NCBI RefSeq assembly: GCF_050633145.1
Contig: NZ_JBOEFY010000040.1
Span: forward strand, 62,001-126,000
Direction: 5' to 3'
Source: Kordia sp050633145
Lineage (GTDB): Bacteria > Bacteroidota > Bacteroidia > Flavobacteriales > Flavobacteriaceae
Length of the DNA: 64,000 bases
Shown here piece by piece: positions 17,483 through 26,278 of this stretch. Numbering within the stretch: the first letter of the stretch is position 1; the number at the start of each line of letters is the position of its first letter. The notes under the pieces were generated by a model, which had not been told where the DNA came from, did no database searches, and saw nothing but the letters and a program-made list of their open reading frames with translations. The position numbers and the translations under genes are program-made.

Positions 17483-18289
17483 ATGGAAGATTTTCTTTGG
17501 GAATTAAAAACCGAACGTTTTTTGAATGGAAAATTGACTCCAGAAGAACTTCTTGCTTTTGAACAAGAACAGATAAATGCCCCTGAGCTAAAAGCGTATG
17601 TTACACTTAGCCAAGAGTTACAACAAGCGTTGAGTGAAGATGATTGGTTGCAGCATAAAAATACAAGTACGCATTACGATACGGTAAAAGAATGGTATCA
17701 AAACGAAGATGTGCTCGATTTTAAAGAGAAAATTAAGCAACATGCAGACGAAGCTTTTGTTCCTAAAAAGAACGTATTTACTTTCCGAAAATATTGGCTT
17801 CCTATTGCGGCGGCTTTCGTTGCACTATTTATTACAATAATATATCAGTTTACTGCGCAACCAACTTTGTCACAGTTGTATGCAGATTATGGAACTTGGA
17901 ACGATACACCTTCATTTATTGTACAAGATGAAAATACAACAAATGTAAAAGCGCAAATTGAACTTTTATACAAGAATGAAAAGTATGAAGCATGTATTAC
18001 TACTGCTGAATCGTTTTTAGTCACTTCAACTACAGACAAAACAAATGTGATGATCTACAAAGGATTTGCATTGGTAAAACTAAATAAATATTCGGAAGCA
18101 TTGACCACATTTAAAGCGATTTCCGAAAGTAATACTATAGATGCTAGCAAAGGATTGTGGTATATGGCGTTGGTTTATTTAAAGACAGAAGATTCAGAAA
18201 ATTTACAAAAGACACTGAAACGAATTACTGCCGCTAAAACTAATTATCAGTATTCGAAAGCTGAGGAATTGTTGAATGTTTTGGAATGA
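17483..18289 (+). CDS. membrane TPR protein, putative anti-sigma factor
   Basis: The 268 residues start with a cytoplasmic segment (1-100) that includes LNGKLTPEELLAFEQE, reminiscent of anti-sigma N-termini. One membrane helix follows (about 104-123, YWLPIAAAFVALFITIIYQF), then an outer part with tetratricopeptide-like helices (about 150-268). The ATG follows the sigma factor stop after one base, so translation is coupled. Coupled sigma-anti-sigma pairs with an outer sensor domain are common in Bacteroidota. The TPR outer part may sense the protease/CHAT products; this is inference. Confidence 0.75.
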   Translation: MEDFLWELKTERFLNGKLTPEELLAFEQEQINAPELKAYVTLSQELQQALSEDDWLQHKNTSTHYDTVKEWYQNEDVLDFKEKIKQHADEAFVPKKNVFTFRKYWLPIAAAFVALFITIIYQFTAQPTLSQLYADYGTWNDTPSFIVQDENTTNVKAQIELLYKNEKYEACITTAESFLVTSTTDKTNVMIYKGFALVKLNKYSEALTTFKAISESNTIDASKGLWYMALVYLKTEDSENLQKTLKRITAAKTNYQYSKAEELLNVLE

Positions 18290-18494
18290 TGCTTTCCTTT
18301 TTTGTTGATTTGTTTATTTGTCAAGAAACAGATTACTTCGTCGCAAACTCCTCGTAATGACGTTTCTATTTAAAATTTAGCATTTCATTGATTTCTAAAT
18401 TCGTTCATCTGTTTATTCGTTCATTTCCTATAAAACTTCCCTAATACCAAATACCCAACACCTAACACCTAACACCTAACACCTAATTTAACAT
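18290..18494. repeat. intergenic repeats with ACACCTA heptamer array
   Basis: No gene is seen. At 18332-18363 a fragment resembles a dispersed flavobacterial repeat. At 18455-18487 the unit ACACCTA is repeated four times after CCA. The string CCAACACCTAA at 18455 is the exact reverse complement of TTAGGTGTTGG at 11833-11843. Confidence 0.75.
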
Positions 18495-19262
18495 TTATAA
18501 TTTCAAAACTTCTCCATCTTCAGGAATGTATACTTTTTCAGAAAGTCCATGCTTTTCTAATCTAGCTCGCAAGTCTTTTCGTGTCGTTGGACAATGATTG
18601 ATCGCTTCTAGATGATTTGCAATGACTTTTCCTGGAGAGTTTCTAACGAAAGTTAAAATATCATCTAGTGTCATCAATACTGGGCGAAACAGATCAAATT
18701 GTGCACTACCAGCTGCAACAATCGTAATTTCTGGTTTGTATTGCTTCAATACTTCATCTACAGCATCTGTATAAATTGTATCTGAACTTATATAAATTGA
18801 TGGCTGATTAGGCAATTCAATATAAAAACCCATTACATTTCCCATCGGTTTTGCTACAAATCCATAACCATGTTTTGCTGGAATTCCTTCAATACTTCCT
18901 CCTAGAAAAGAAATTTTCATTTTGTATGAAAGTGCATTAACAATCTGTAAACCTTTCTTTTTTAGTATTTTTTCATCTTTATAACTACAGGTAACAGGAA
19001 TTGATTTTTCTTTTAAGAATCGAATCGCAGCCGTATCTAGATGGTCTGGATGTCTGTGCGTTACTAAACAATGTGTAACTTTTTGTAAAATATCTGTGCA
19101 AGAATCTGGAAGCGATACCGTAGGATTTTTTCGTGCTTTCGATCTGAAAAAAGTAAATGGAGGCATAATCCCTTTGGAACCAAGCATAGGATCTACTAAA
19201 ATAATGGCTGACTCAGTTTCTATAACAAAAGTGGCATTTCTAAAATGATGAATTTTTAACAT
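18495..19262 (-). CDS. MBL-fold metallo-hydrolase (UlaG-like)
   Basis: The 255-residue protein has the metallo-beta-lactamase signature THRHPDHLD with His69, His71, Asp73 and His74. A further His lies in PAKHGYG, an Asp in SSDTIY and a C-terminal ligand in IANHLEA. The N-terminus ATFVIETESAIILVDPML matches the UlaG/L-ascorbate-6-phosphate lactonase-like branch often annotated as Zn-dependent hydrolases. There is no signal peptide. It lies 66 bases downstream of a Crp-like regulator on the same strand. The substrate is unknown. Confidence 0.88.
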   Translation of the reverse strand: MLKIHHFRNATFVIETESAIILVDPMLGSKGIMPPFTFFRSKARKNPTVSLPDSCTDILQKVTHCLVTHRHPDHLDTAAIRFLKEKSIPVTCSYKDEKILKKKGLQIVNALSYKMKISFLGGSIEGIPAKHGYGFVAKPMGNVMGFYIELPNQPSIYISSDTIYTDAVDEVLKQYKPEITIVAAGSAQFDLFRPVLMTLDDILTFVRNSPGKVIANHLEAINHCPTTRKDLRARLEKHGLSEKVYIPEDGEVLKL

Positions 19263-19328
19263 GATTGCGTGTGTGTTTTATTCTTCTACAAAGAAATTAC
19301 ACACTAAAATCATTCACATTGATTCAAA

Positions 19329-19904
19329 TCAAGAAATGCGTTTTCTAATTCTAGAAAGTGTTTCTGGAGTTATGTTTAAGTACGAAGCGATGTGATATTG
19401 CGGAATTTTTTGCAACCAATTGGGTTTGTAAATCAGCAATTCTTTATATAAATCTTCGGGTGTTTTGGTGATTCTATTGTATTCTAATAATTCTTTGTGT
19501 CTAAATAACTTTTGAAATGTAGCTTTTACAAATTCCTTTCCGCACGTATATTTTTCTAGGTGCGATCGAAATGTAGTTTTATCAATTACTAACAATTCCA
19601 CTTCCGTTAAACATTCTTGAAACTTTCGCGTGTGCGAATCGTTATTAAACGCCAATAAATCCGTAATAAACTGTGGTTTTATGTAGAAGTTAATATTCGT
19701 TTCTTTTTGTTCCGTAGCATAGTATTCTCTAACATTTCCATGATTTAAAAAACGCAACTGATGTTCTAAGGTGTTTTCATGAAGAATAATGCTTCCTTTT
19801 TGATATTTCTTAACTGAAAAAGCCGCAAATAACTCTTGTAAACCTTCCTGATTTAAAGGATGTTCTGTTTCAAAAAAGATTGCTATTTCACGGAGTGACG
19901 ACAT
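19329..19904 (-). CDS. Crp/Fnr family transcriptional regulator
   Basis: The 191 residues begin with a cyclic-nucleotide-binding-type beta-roll (about 20-115, including KGSIILHENTLEHQLRFLNHGNV in parts). They end in a short helix-turn-helix around HIASYLNITPETLSRIRKRIS. The C-terminal domain ends immediately after the recognition helix, typical of the small flavobacterial Crp/Fnr group. The Arg/Ser cAMP-contact pattern is not evident, so the ligand is unknown. The neighbouring MBL-fold gene may be its target. Confidence 0.88.
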   Translation of the reverse strand: MSSLREIAIFFETEHPLNQEGLQELFAAFSVKKYQKGSIILHENTLEHQLRFLNHGNVREYYATEQKETNINFYIKPQFITDLLAFNNDSHTRKFQECLTEVELLVIDKTTFRSHLEKYTCGKEFVKATFQKLFRHKELLEYNRITKTPEDLYKELLIYKPNWLQKIPQYHIASYLNITPETLSRIRKRIS

Positions 19905-19978
19905 GTTTTATTTGTGGATTTATTTTTTTGAATTGATTCATAAACTAAACTTTCAAGCAAGCATCAATTTGAAGGAAT

Positions 19979-20575
19979 TTAGTGCAACTCTAAGCAAATA
20001 TCACGTAATATATCCGTTTCAATAGTATTTGTATTTGTTATTTTACTAATGTATACTACAAAGTGATGACGAGTTGTAATAACATCATCTAATAAATCAT
20101 CTACATCATTATGAATCATTCTTCCTATCGTACAAGATTTAGTACCATACATACTTTTATGAGTCAAGAAAGTTTTAAGATCAATTTTTTCAAACTTTGA
20201 TGGCTTTCTTGACAAAGCCCCATCTTGACTTATTGTGTGATATCCGTTGTAAATATATACAGTATCTTCTACTTGTAAGGCAGCACTGTAATAGTTATCC
20301 ATGAATTGATCAATAATCTCTACCAAATTGGCTTTTTGAATTTGTTTTTTATCAATTTTTTCGAAAAAGTCATCTCGGAACGAGTTAATGTACTTAACTC
20401 CATTATCTAAAAACTGTTTCGTGTCTTTTTCAGGAACTTTGTTTTTGTTATTACTTATGATGTATGCATTGAAACTACTCTTAAAGTTGTCAAGTAAAAT
20501 AGTTTTTTGCGTTGTACAACTAAAAAAGAAAACAAATAAAATTACATAGAAAGTTCTCAGTCTAATATTCGACAT
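19979..20575 (-). CDS. hypothetical lipoprotein (198 aa)
   Basis: The protein has a lipoprotein signal (VILFVFFFSCTTQK, lipidated Cys near residue 20). A mainly helical body with Lys/Asp-rich stretches follows, then a beta segment (HHFVVYISKITNT). I do not recognise a family. It starts 12 bases after the stop of the aminotransferase gene on the same strand and may be co-transcribed, although function need not be linked. Confidence 0.7.
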   Translation of the reverse strand: MSNIRLRTFYVILFVFFFSCTTQKTILLDNFKSSFNAYIISNNKNKVPEKDTKQFLDNGVKYINSFRDDFFEKIDKKQIQKANLVEIIDQFMDNYYSAALQVEDTVYIYNGYHTISQDGALSRKPSKFEKIDLKTFLTHKSMYGTKSCTIGRMIHNDVDDLLDDVITTRHHFVVYISKITNTNTIETDILRDICLELH

Positions 20576-20587
20576 TTAGCATTCAAA

Positions 20588-21781
20588 TTAAACAGAAGCT
20601 AATATTACTTCGCGCATTTTTGCTGCTCTATTTTTCACTTCTTCTTCCGTCCAAGACATTTTAATTAAACAAGAAACATTTCGCGCAATGTAATGATCTG
20701 ACTGATCAAAGGTTTTGTTGTCAAGATATTTCATTCCTTCTTTCACTTCTGCAGCAATAGGATATAGTGATTTTAAGTCTTTTAAATGTTCCCACTTACG
20801 TATGTAATGCCAATTGTTATCGTAGTAATGAAAACAAACATCGATTCCGTTTTCTTTGAATCCAGCCATTACTTTACGAGCGATTTCCAAATCTGGTAAG
20901 AAGAAGTTTAAAAATGCATAGCTCTCTTCTCCTCCATCAGGAACGGTTCTAAACGTTACTTCCGAAATATCTGCTAAGGCTTCACGTAGAATTGTATAAT
21001 GCTTCTTCTGAATTGCTATAAACTCTGGCAAACGACGTACTTGCGCCAAACCAACAGCTGCATTCAATTCAGAGATTCTAAAGTTATATCCTAAAAATGG
21101 ATGTGTTTCTGCACCTCTATCATTTCCAACATGATCGTGTCCGTGATCGCTGTAATGATCGGCATTTAAAGAATATTCACTTGTATTAGTTATGATAGCT
21201 CCACCTTCTCCACAGGTCATGGTTTTTACAAAATCGAATGAAAAACAACCAACATCACCAATAGTCCCGAGTGCTTTTCCGTTGTAGGTTGCACCAATAG
21301 CTTGACACGCATCTTCAACCAAGATCAAATTATGTTCGTCGCAAATAGCTTTAATAGCATCTAAATTTGCCATACTACCGCACATGTGTACAGGCATGAT
21401 GGCTTTTGTTTTTGGCGTAATTGCGTTGCGAATTGCTGCTGGATCTAACGTAAGTGTATCATCAATATCAACCAATACAGGAACTGCGCCCAACATCATA
21501 ATGGCTTCAAAACTTGCTACAAACGTAAAAGTTGGCATAATTACCTCATCACCTGCTCCAATGCCTGTTATTGCTAATGCGACAGAAACTGCGGCTGTTC
21601 CACTAGAAACTAATTGCGCGTGTTTTACGTCAAATTGCGCTTCTAAAGCACGTTCAAGTTCTTTTGCTTTCCAATGTCCGTTACGCATTCCATCAAATCC
21701 ATAACGCATTAATACGCCGCTTTCTAATACATCGTGTACTTCTTTGCGTTCGGCATCACTAAACAATTCAAATCCAGGCAT
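20588..21781 (-). CDS. DegT/DnrJ/EryC1/StrS family PLP-dependent aminotransferase
   Basis: The family transfers amino groups to nucleotide-linked keto-sugars or related ketones. The 397 residues show the PLP-binding Lys186 in SFDFVKTMTCGEGG and Asp157 in LVEDACQAIG. The motifs SSGTAA near 60 and PTFTFVAS near 84 are also present. An HGHDHVGND stretch near 210 is within the usual substrate loop region. The gene is isolated from other sugar-nucleotide genes here, so the product sugar cannot be named. Confidence 0.93.
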   Translation of the reverse strand: MPGFELFSDAERKEVHDVLESGVLMRYGFDGMRNGHWKAKELERALEAQFDVKHAQLVSSGTAAVSVALAITGIGAGDEVIMPTFTFVASFEAIMMLGAVPVLVDIDDTLTLDPAAIRNAITPKTKAIMPVHMCGSMANLDAIKAICDEHNLILVEDACQAIGATYNGKALGTIGDVGCFSFDFVKTMTCGEGGAIITNTSEYSLNADHYSDHGHDHVGNDRGAETHPFLGYNFRISELNAAVGLAQVRRLPEFIAIQKKHYTILREALADISEVTFRTVPDGGEESYAFLNFFLPDLEIARKVMAGFKENGIDVCFHYYDNNWHYIRKWEHLKDLKSLYPIAAEVKEGMKYLDNKTFDQSDHYIARNVSCLIKMSWTEEEVKNRAAKMREVILASV

Positions 21782-21941
21782 AGTATGTTATTTCTAATTT
21801 ATGTTTATGCTATCTTTCTTTTACCATATTAAAATATAGATAACCTTTTTTACATCTTTCATTTTCTTTGATTTCCCAAAGAAAACGAAACAAAAGAATA
21901 AGTAAAATGAAAACCTCTTGTTTTCTTAATTATGATAAAAG

Positions 21942-21987
21942 AAAAAACCTCTTTCCAAATACAAAAGTATAGAAAAGAGGTTTTATT
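21942..21987 (-). terminator. thioredoxin gene terminator
   Basis: AAAACCTCTTT and AAAGAGGTTTT form a ten-base stem readable on both strands. It lies 15 bases beyond the stop of the thioredoxin-like gene. Confidence 0.75.
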
Positions 21988-22001
21988 TTATATGAATTCT
22001 A

Positions 22002-22457
22002 TTAATAGTTTTTCAATATTTTTTCGAGAAACTTATAATGTCTATTTGTATCGCGCATCATATTATATGATGTAATATTATCAATTTTTTTTCCTTTATG
22101 ATCAACAGCTACAATATTTGGAAACTTATTTTTAGTATTGTATTTATTAGCCAATTTTGTGTTTTCCTGACGTTGTTCATCAGTGATAATATCTATTCTT
22201 CTTGGGAAATCAGCCATTACCAATACAAAGTCCTTTGCTTTTTCTTTGAATTTTTCCGTGTAGAAAAAGTCTTCTTTTAGCATTTTACATGGTGGACACC
22301 AATCGCTTCCTGTAAAATAAATTAAGATAGGTTTGTTCGATTTTTTAGCAATTTTCTTTGCTTTGTCAAAATCTGTCAACCAATTTAACTTTACATCTTC
22401 TTGTGCTATGGCAGAAAATCCAATAAAAAATACGGCTAAAAAAAGTAATTTCTTCAT
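22002..22457 (-). CDS. periplasmic thioredoxin family protein
   Basis: The 151 residues begin with a signal peptide (MKKLLFLAVFFIGFSAIAQ). A thioredoxin fold follows with the active site TGSDWCPPCKML, Cys54 and Cys57. This CPPC type belongs to the DsbD-C/thiol-disulfide group that works as a reductase or isomerase in the periplasm. The later cis-Pro region reads NKFPNIVAVDHKG. A good promoter lies just upstream at 22483-22512. Confidence 0.88.
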   Translation of the reverse strand: MKKLLFLAVFFIGFSAIAQEDVKLNWLTDFDKAKKIAKKSNKPILIYFTGSDWCPPCKMLKEDFFYTEKFKEKAKDFVLVMADFPRRIDIITDEQRQENTKLANKYNTKNKFPNIVAVDHKGKKIDNITSYNMMRDTNRHYKFLEKILKNY

Positions 22458-22482
22458 GTGTATACTGTGTTAAGGCGTAAAA

Positions 22483-22512
22483 CAAATATATGTGTTTCTT
22501 GTATTAAAACAA
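22483..22512 (-). promoter_or_regulatory. promoter of the thioredoxin family gene
   Basis: On the minus strand TTG (22512-22510), a 19-base spacer and TATATTTG (22490-22483) match the Bacteroidota consensus. The ATG is 26 bases downstream at 22457. Confidence 0.6.
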
Positions 22513-22528
22513 CAATCTTGCCAAAATA

Positions 22529-23158
22529 TTACAATTCCAATATACTTTCTGCAACAGTTTTACGGACTTTGGCAAAATCGGCAAACATATCATCTGCGGC
22601 TCTATATCCAACTGGCAATACTAAAACTGAAGAAAGTCCATGTGCTTCTAAACCTAAAACTTCGTTGTACTTTTCTGGCACAAAACCTTCCATTGGGCAG
22701 GAATCAATTTGTGCTGTTCCGCAAACAGTCAATAAATTACCTAAAGCAATGTATGCTTGCTTTGATGACCATGTTTGTAATTCTTCCTGTGTTTTTCCTT
22801 CAAAAGAACTCTTCATAAAGTCTTTAAAAGGCGCTAAAATATCATCTGGTGTATTACGAATTGCTTTTACACGATCAAAATACGAATCGATATACGCTTC
22901 ATCTACAGTATTTTCAATACAAATTACTAATAAATGAGAGGCATCTGCTACCTGACGTTGGTTCCAAGAGTGCTCAACTAGTTGCTCTTGCAATTCTTTA
23001 TTCTTTATAACAACCAAGCGAATAGGTTGCAAACCATACGAAGTTGCTGTTAAATTAAAGGCTTCTTTAAGTGTATCTATCTGTGAATCATCTAAAAAAC
23101 GATTTGCATCAAATTTTTTCGTTGCATATCTCCATTTTAGGCTGTCTATTATCTGCAT
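22529..23158 (-). CDS. NAD(P)H-dependent oxidoreductase, nitroreductase family
   Basis: This FMN enzyme type reduces nitroaromatics or quinones with NAD(P)H. The 209 residues start LKWRYATKKFDANRFL, the phosphate-binding RxxxKxF/Y motif. They include SYGLQPIRLVVIKN near residue 40 and DSCPMEGFVPEKYNEVLGL near 160, typical of NfsB-like enzymes. There is no signal peptide. A TACATTTG -7-like box on the minus strand (23198-23191) lies 33 bases upstream of the ATG. Confidence 0.92.
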   Translation of the reverse strand: MQIIDSLKWRYATKKFDANRFLDDSQIDTLKEAFNLTATSYGLQPIRLVVIKNKELQEQLVEHSWNQRQVADASHLLVICIENTVDEAYIDSYFDRVKAIRNTPDDILAPFKDFMKSSFEGKTQEELQTWSSKQAYIALGNLLTVCGTAQIDSCPMEGFVPEKYNEVLGLEAHGLSSVLVLPVGYRAADDMFADFAKVRKTVAESILEL

Positions 23159-23272
23159 ATATTCTATCTTTGATTTATCTAATGTTTTAGCAAATGTAAC
23201 GATATCTACCTAGGAACACAGTTGATTCGTTATAGAATAAAACAATTGCTCAATAACAAAATTCTTTTCATC

Positions 23273-23662
23273 ATGGATGCACAAATTAAAGAACGCATAG
23301 AACGTTCTGAAACAAGAATATTTAAAGCTATCTTTCCAAATACAACCAATCATTACAATACATTGTTTGGAGGAACGGCGTTGCAACTCATGGATGAAGT
23401 TTCTTTTATTTGCGCCACACGCTTTAGTCGTAAAAAAGTAGTGACTGTTTCTTCTGATAAAGTTGATTTTAAAAAATCCATTCCAGAAGGTTCTATTGTA
23501 GAGTTAGTGGCAACTGTGACCAAAGTTGGTAATACAAGCTGTGAAGTAACTGTAGATATTTTTAAAGAAAAAATGTATGACTACTCACGAGAAAAAGCCG
23601 TTACTGGAAAGTTTACATTTGTGGCTTTGGACGATGACAAGAAAGCGATTTCTATTCTTTAA
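23273..23662 (+). CDS. acyl-CoA thioesterase (hotdog fold)
   Basis: The 129 residues match the BFIT/YciA-like cytosolic acyl-CoA hydrolases. The hotdog helix segment reads NHYNTLFGGTALQLMDE and VDFKKSIPEGSIVEL follows. The ATG at 23273 is chosen. A TTG at 23222 would extend the frame upstream with a non-conserved basic stretch (MIRYRIKQLLNNKILFI). It overlaps the stop of the convergent TauE gene by four bases. Confidence 0.9.
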   Translation: MDAQIKERIERSETRIFKAIFPNTTNHYNTLFGGTALQLMDEVSFICATRFSRKKVVTVSSDKVDFKKSIPEGSIVELVATVTKVGNTSCEVTVDIFKEKMYDYSREKAVTGKFTFVALDDDKKAISIL

Positions 23663-24408
23663 AAAAACCAAAGTTTTACAGCCATTACACCTACCATTAT
23701 AATTACAAATGTTTTGATGATTCCATCACCTTTTTTAACAGACCATCTGCTTCCAATCCAAGCACCCGAAGCATTACCTATGGCTAGTACAAGTCCGTAA
23801 AACCAATTAATTTTATCGTGATACGCAAACATGATCACCGCAGAAATCGTATACAGACATACGACAAACACTTTCGTTGCATTAGATCTTAGTAAAGACA
23901 TTCTATTTACATAAGGCAACCAAAGCAGCATTAAAAAGCCGATACCTGCGTTGATAAAACCTCCATAAATTCCTAAAAAGAAAAACGCAATTACTGAAGC
24001 CCATAAATACTTTCCGTGCAAGCGTTCTTGTAACTCTTTTAAATTCAATTTGGGTTGAATAGCAATCAAAACAACCACTGCAACCATAATGATTGCTAAA
24101 ATTTTGTTGAATAGTTCACCTTTAATATCTACTGCAATTCTAGCACCAATAAATGAACCAAAAAAAGCTGCAATTCCCAAGTACAAACTAAACGGATAAG
24201 TAGAAACTTGTTTGCTTTTAAAGCCACGAATTGCAAAAAATGTTTGTATTAATATGGCTACGCGATTTGTTCCATTAGCAACTGCTGGCGGTAAGCCAAG
24301 AAAAATAAGTGTTGGCAACGTGAGTAAAGTTCCTCCACCTGCAAGCGTATTGATAAATCCAGCTCCAAATCCGGCAAGAATTAAAATAGCATAGTCTAGA
24401 TATTCCAT
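23659..24408 (-). CDS. sulfite exporter TauE/SafE family membrane protein
   Basis: The 249 residues form about seven or eight membrane helices. The N-terminal AGFGAGFINTLAGGGTLLTLPTL stretch (in parts) and the central GIYGGFINAGIGFLMLL stretch are the duplicated TauE motif. The family exports sulfite or organosulfonates, but members differ and the substrate cannot be assigned. It is a single gene facing the thioesterase. Confidence 0.92.
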   Translation of the reverse strand: MEYLDYAILILAGFGAGFINTLAGGGTLLTLPTLIFLGLPPAVANGTNRVAILIQTFFAIRGFKSKQVSTYPFSLYLGIAAFFGSFIGARIAVDIKGELFNKILAIIMVAVVVLIAIQPKLNLKELQERLHGKYLWASVIAFFFLGIYGGFINAGIGFLMLLWLPYVNRMSLLRSNATKVFVVCLYTISAVIMFAYHDKINWFYGLVLAIGNASGAWIGSRWSVKKGDGIIKTFVIIMVGVMAVKLWFF

Positions 24409-24450
24409 GAGCTAGCATATTAAAACAAAAAAAATATTTTATTCAATATT

Positions 24451-25332
24451 TTAAAGTAATTTTTTAGACTTATTATCTTCTTTTATTTTTTTTAATTCTT
24501 CTTTTTTAGCTACTATATCAGATATTTTTTCTGAATTAATAACCATAACAATATTGGAATAATTGCCTTCTTTATTTATGTATAATCCTATCTTTTTGTC
24601 ATTAATTATCCACTCAGCAGTCAAATTATATCCTTCTTGTGGTTCATAAACTTCTTGTTTACTTGGTATTCTATTGTATTTTTCGACTCCATATTTAGCT
24701 TTTAATAAGCTATATAAAACTTTCAATTGAAAAAGTGTTTCAGATGAATACCAAGAATTACTTTGGTATCTTTTTCCAGACACATCTAATCTATAAATAG
24801 CATTATTATGAAAAGTAGGAACAAAACGATCAATAATAAAATCGCTGATCTTCAGATCGGAATTGTTATCCGCTTTATTTTCATTTTTAAATAGAGTTAG
24901 AAGCGAATCAACTTCATTTGAAGTCATCCCAAATTTTATTTTTCCAAATACTTTTTTCTCTTCTGAACTATAAAGACTATCTATATACTTATTATAACCT
25001 TTTCTGCTTTCATTTAAAGTTATATTACGGTTTTTTCTTCGTTCTTTTATTTCTGAAACGGAATTATCTCTTGGATACATCATGTATTCTCTTTCAGATT
25101 TATATTTAACGGTATCATTATATGTATCTATTTCATAATGAGAAAACGCATACTTTAAATAAATACTCTGATCGTATTTGGTTACTATTGTGACAGTACC
25201 ATCATAAGCAACAATATTTTCTTCTGAAATTATTTTTGCATCAACAAGTTTCTGAATATTTAATGATTCTTCATTTTTGTTACAAGAACAGATTAGAATC
25301 AATAATAGCGAAATAGATAATATCTTCTTCAT
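24451..25332 (-). CDS. hypothetical lipoprotein (293 aa)
   Basis: The protein has a lipoprotein signal (LLLILICSCNKNEE). A Lys/Glu/Asn-rich body follows, with a segment KIKFGMTSNEVDSLL around residue 135 resembling the SmpA/BamE-like or KxxxGMTxxEV motif of small envelope proteins. The C-terminus is highly charged (KKEELKKIKEDNKSKK). I do not recognise the full-length family. An inverted repeat TTACGG-N4-CCGTAA lies 122 bases upstream of the start. Confidence 0.75.
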   Translation of the reverse strand: MKKILSISLLLILICSCNKNEESLNIQKLVDAKIISEENIVAYDGTVTIVTKYDQSIYLKYAFSHYEIDTYNDTVKYKSEREYMMYPRDNSVSEIKERRKNRNITLNESRKGYNKYIDSLYSSEEKKVFGKIKFGMTSNEVDSLLTLFKNENKADNNSDLKISDFIIDRFVPTFHNNAIYRLDVSGKRYQSNSWYSSETLFQLKVLYSLLKAKYGVEKYNRIPSKQEVYEPQEGYNLTAEWIINDKKIGLYINKEGNYSNIVMVINSEKISDIVAKKEELKKIKEDNKSKKLL

Positions 25333-25650
25333 AAAGGCTGATTTAGTTAACCTTTACAAACTTAGTTTGATTCTTGCTAACAATATAATGTAGACTTAGG
25401 GTTTTTCCCCCTTTTTTCAATTTACTAAGAAAAAACTATAGAAATTAAGTGTTTTACGGATTACCGTAAGATTTAGATATTTTTGAATTACGCTTATAAA
25501 TGAGTTACTTAAATCTTTGAAAACAGTAAAACTATTCATTCAACAGTACTAAAGTATATTAAATATGAAGTGGTACTATAATTTATTTTGATAAGAAAGT
25601 TATGAGAATCGTAAAAGGTATTTTTTTACAAAACTTACCTTTATATTTCC
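25333..25650. other. intergenic region upstream of the lipoprotein gene
   Basis: No gene is seen in this AT-rich stretch. It holds the inverted repeat at 25454-25469 and, at its right end, leads into the tRNA-Ser terminator. Confidence 0.5.
25454..25469. promoter_or_regulatory. inverted repeat TTACGG-ATTA-CCGTAA, candidate operator
   Basis: Perfect 6-base arms flank a 4-base centre. The same arms flank ATAT at 28517-28532, and a near copy with a 5-base centre is at 35764-35779. All three lie upstream of envelope or peptide genes, which suggests one regulator's binding site. Confidence 0.45.
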
Positions 25651-25696
25651 TCTAAAAAAAACAATCCCTTGCAAACAGTGCGTTTACAAGGGATTT
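25651..25696 (-). terminator. tRNA-Ser terminator
   Basis: ATCCCTTG and CAAGGGAT, extended by partly paired AAAC/GTTT, are followed on the minus strand by eight T. It begins directly after the tRNA 3' end. Confidence 0.8.
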
Positions 25697-25698
25697 AG

Positions 25699-25783
25699 CG
25701 GAGAAAGAGGGATTCGAACCCCCGGACCTGTTACAGTCAACAGTTTTCAAGACTGCCGCATTCGACCACTCTGCCATTTCTCC
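25699..25783 (-). tRNA. tRNA-Ser (anticodon UGA)
   Basis: On the minus strand the 85-base gene has acceptor arms GGAGAAA and TTTCTCC with discriminator G. The D-arm starts GCAGAGTGG. The anticodon loop CTTGAAA gives anticodon TGA (UGA) within the stem CAGT/ACTG. The extra arm is long, as in class II serine tRNAs, and the T-loop is GGTTCGAATCC. No CCA is encoded. Confidence 0.96.
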
Positions 25784-26064
25784 GAGTGTCTCATCAGGTA
25801 TTCCCTGATTGCGGATGCAAATATAGAAACCTTTTTTAATTCTTAAAACAAAATTAGATGTTTTTTTAAGACTTTTTTTATTTCAATAGATAACCAATTG
25901 TTTCTCTTAACATTAGACGTTATAACAAATTACCTCATAACAGCCAAGAACTCCATATTAAAAGGCGTCCGTGTGCATACACAGACCTATTTGGTAAAAT
26001 ATAGCACTTCATTTCATCACATATTGTATACTTTCACAGTATTAAAACCATAAATTATTTTATT

Positions 26065-26205
26065 ATGAAAAAACAGAATTTAAAAGTATTGAAACTTAAC
26101 AAGAAGGCTATCTCTACATTAGCAACTACAAAAGTAACAGGTGGAAGTTATTCACATTCTAATGTACAAAACGGTACGCAAGAACATTGTTGTTATCCTT
26201 TGTAG
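26065..26205 (+). CDS. orphan double-glycine leader peptide (46 aa)
   Basis: The frame begins MKKQNLKVLKLNKKAIS and reaches KVTGGSYSHS, matching the leaders of precursors A-D. The 19-residue tail is rich in Ser, Asn and His and ends in HCCYPL with an adjacent Cys pair. The gene is followed by a strong terminator and has no modification or export gene beside it. The short core with CC near the C-terminus differs from all others in the window. Confidence 0.8.
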   Translation: MKKQNLKVLKLNKKAISTLATTKVTGGSYSHSNVQNGTQEHCCYPL

Positions 26206-26213
26206 GAAAGACA

Positions 26214-26244
26214 AAAGCGAACTTTGAGGAGTTCGCTTTTTTTT
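26214..26244 (+). terminator. terminator of the 46-aa leader peptide gene
   Basis: AAGCGAAC and GTTCGCTT form the stem, followed by a run of eight T. The same GCGAAC stem recurs after 36382 and 58416. Confidence 0.9.
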
Positions 26245-26278
26245 ATATCTTCATCACACTCTATATAATGTATCGTAT

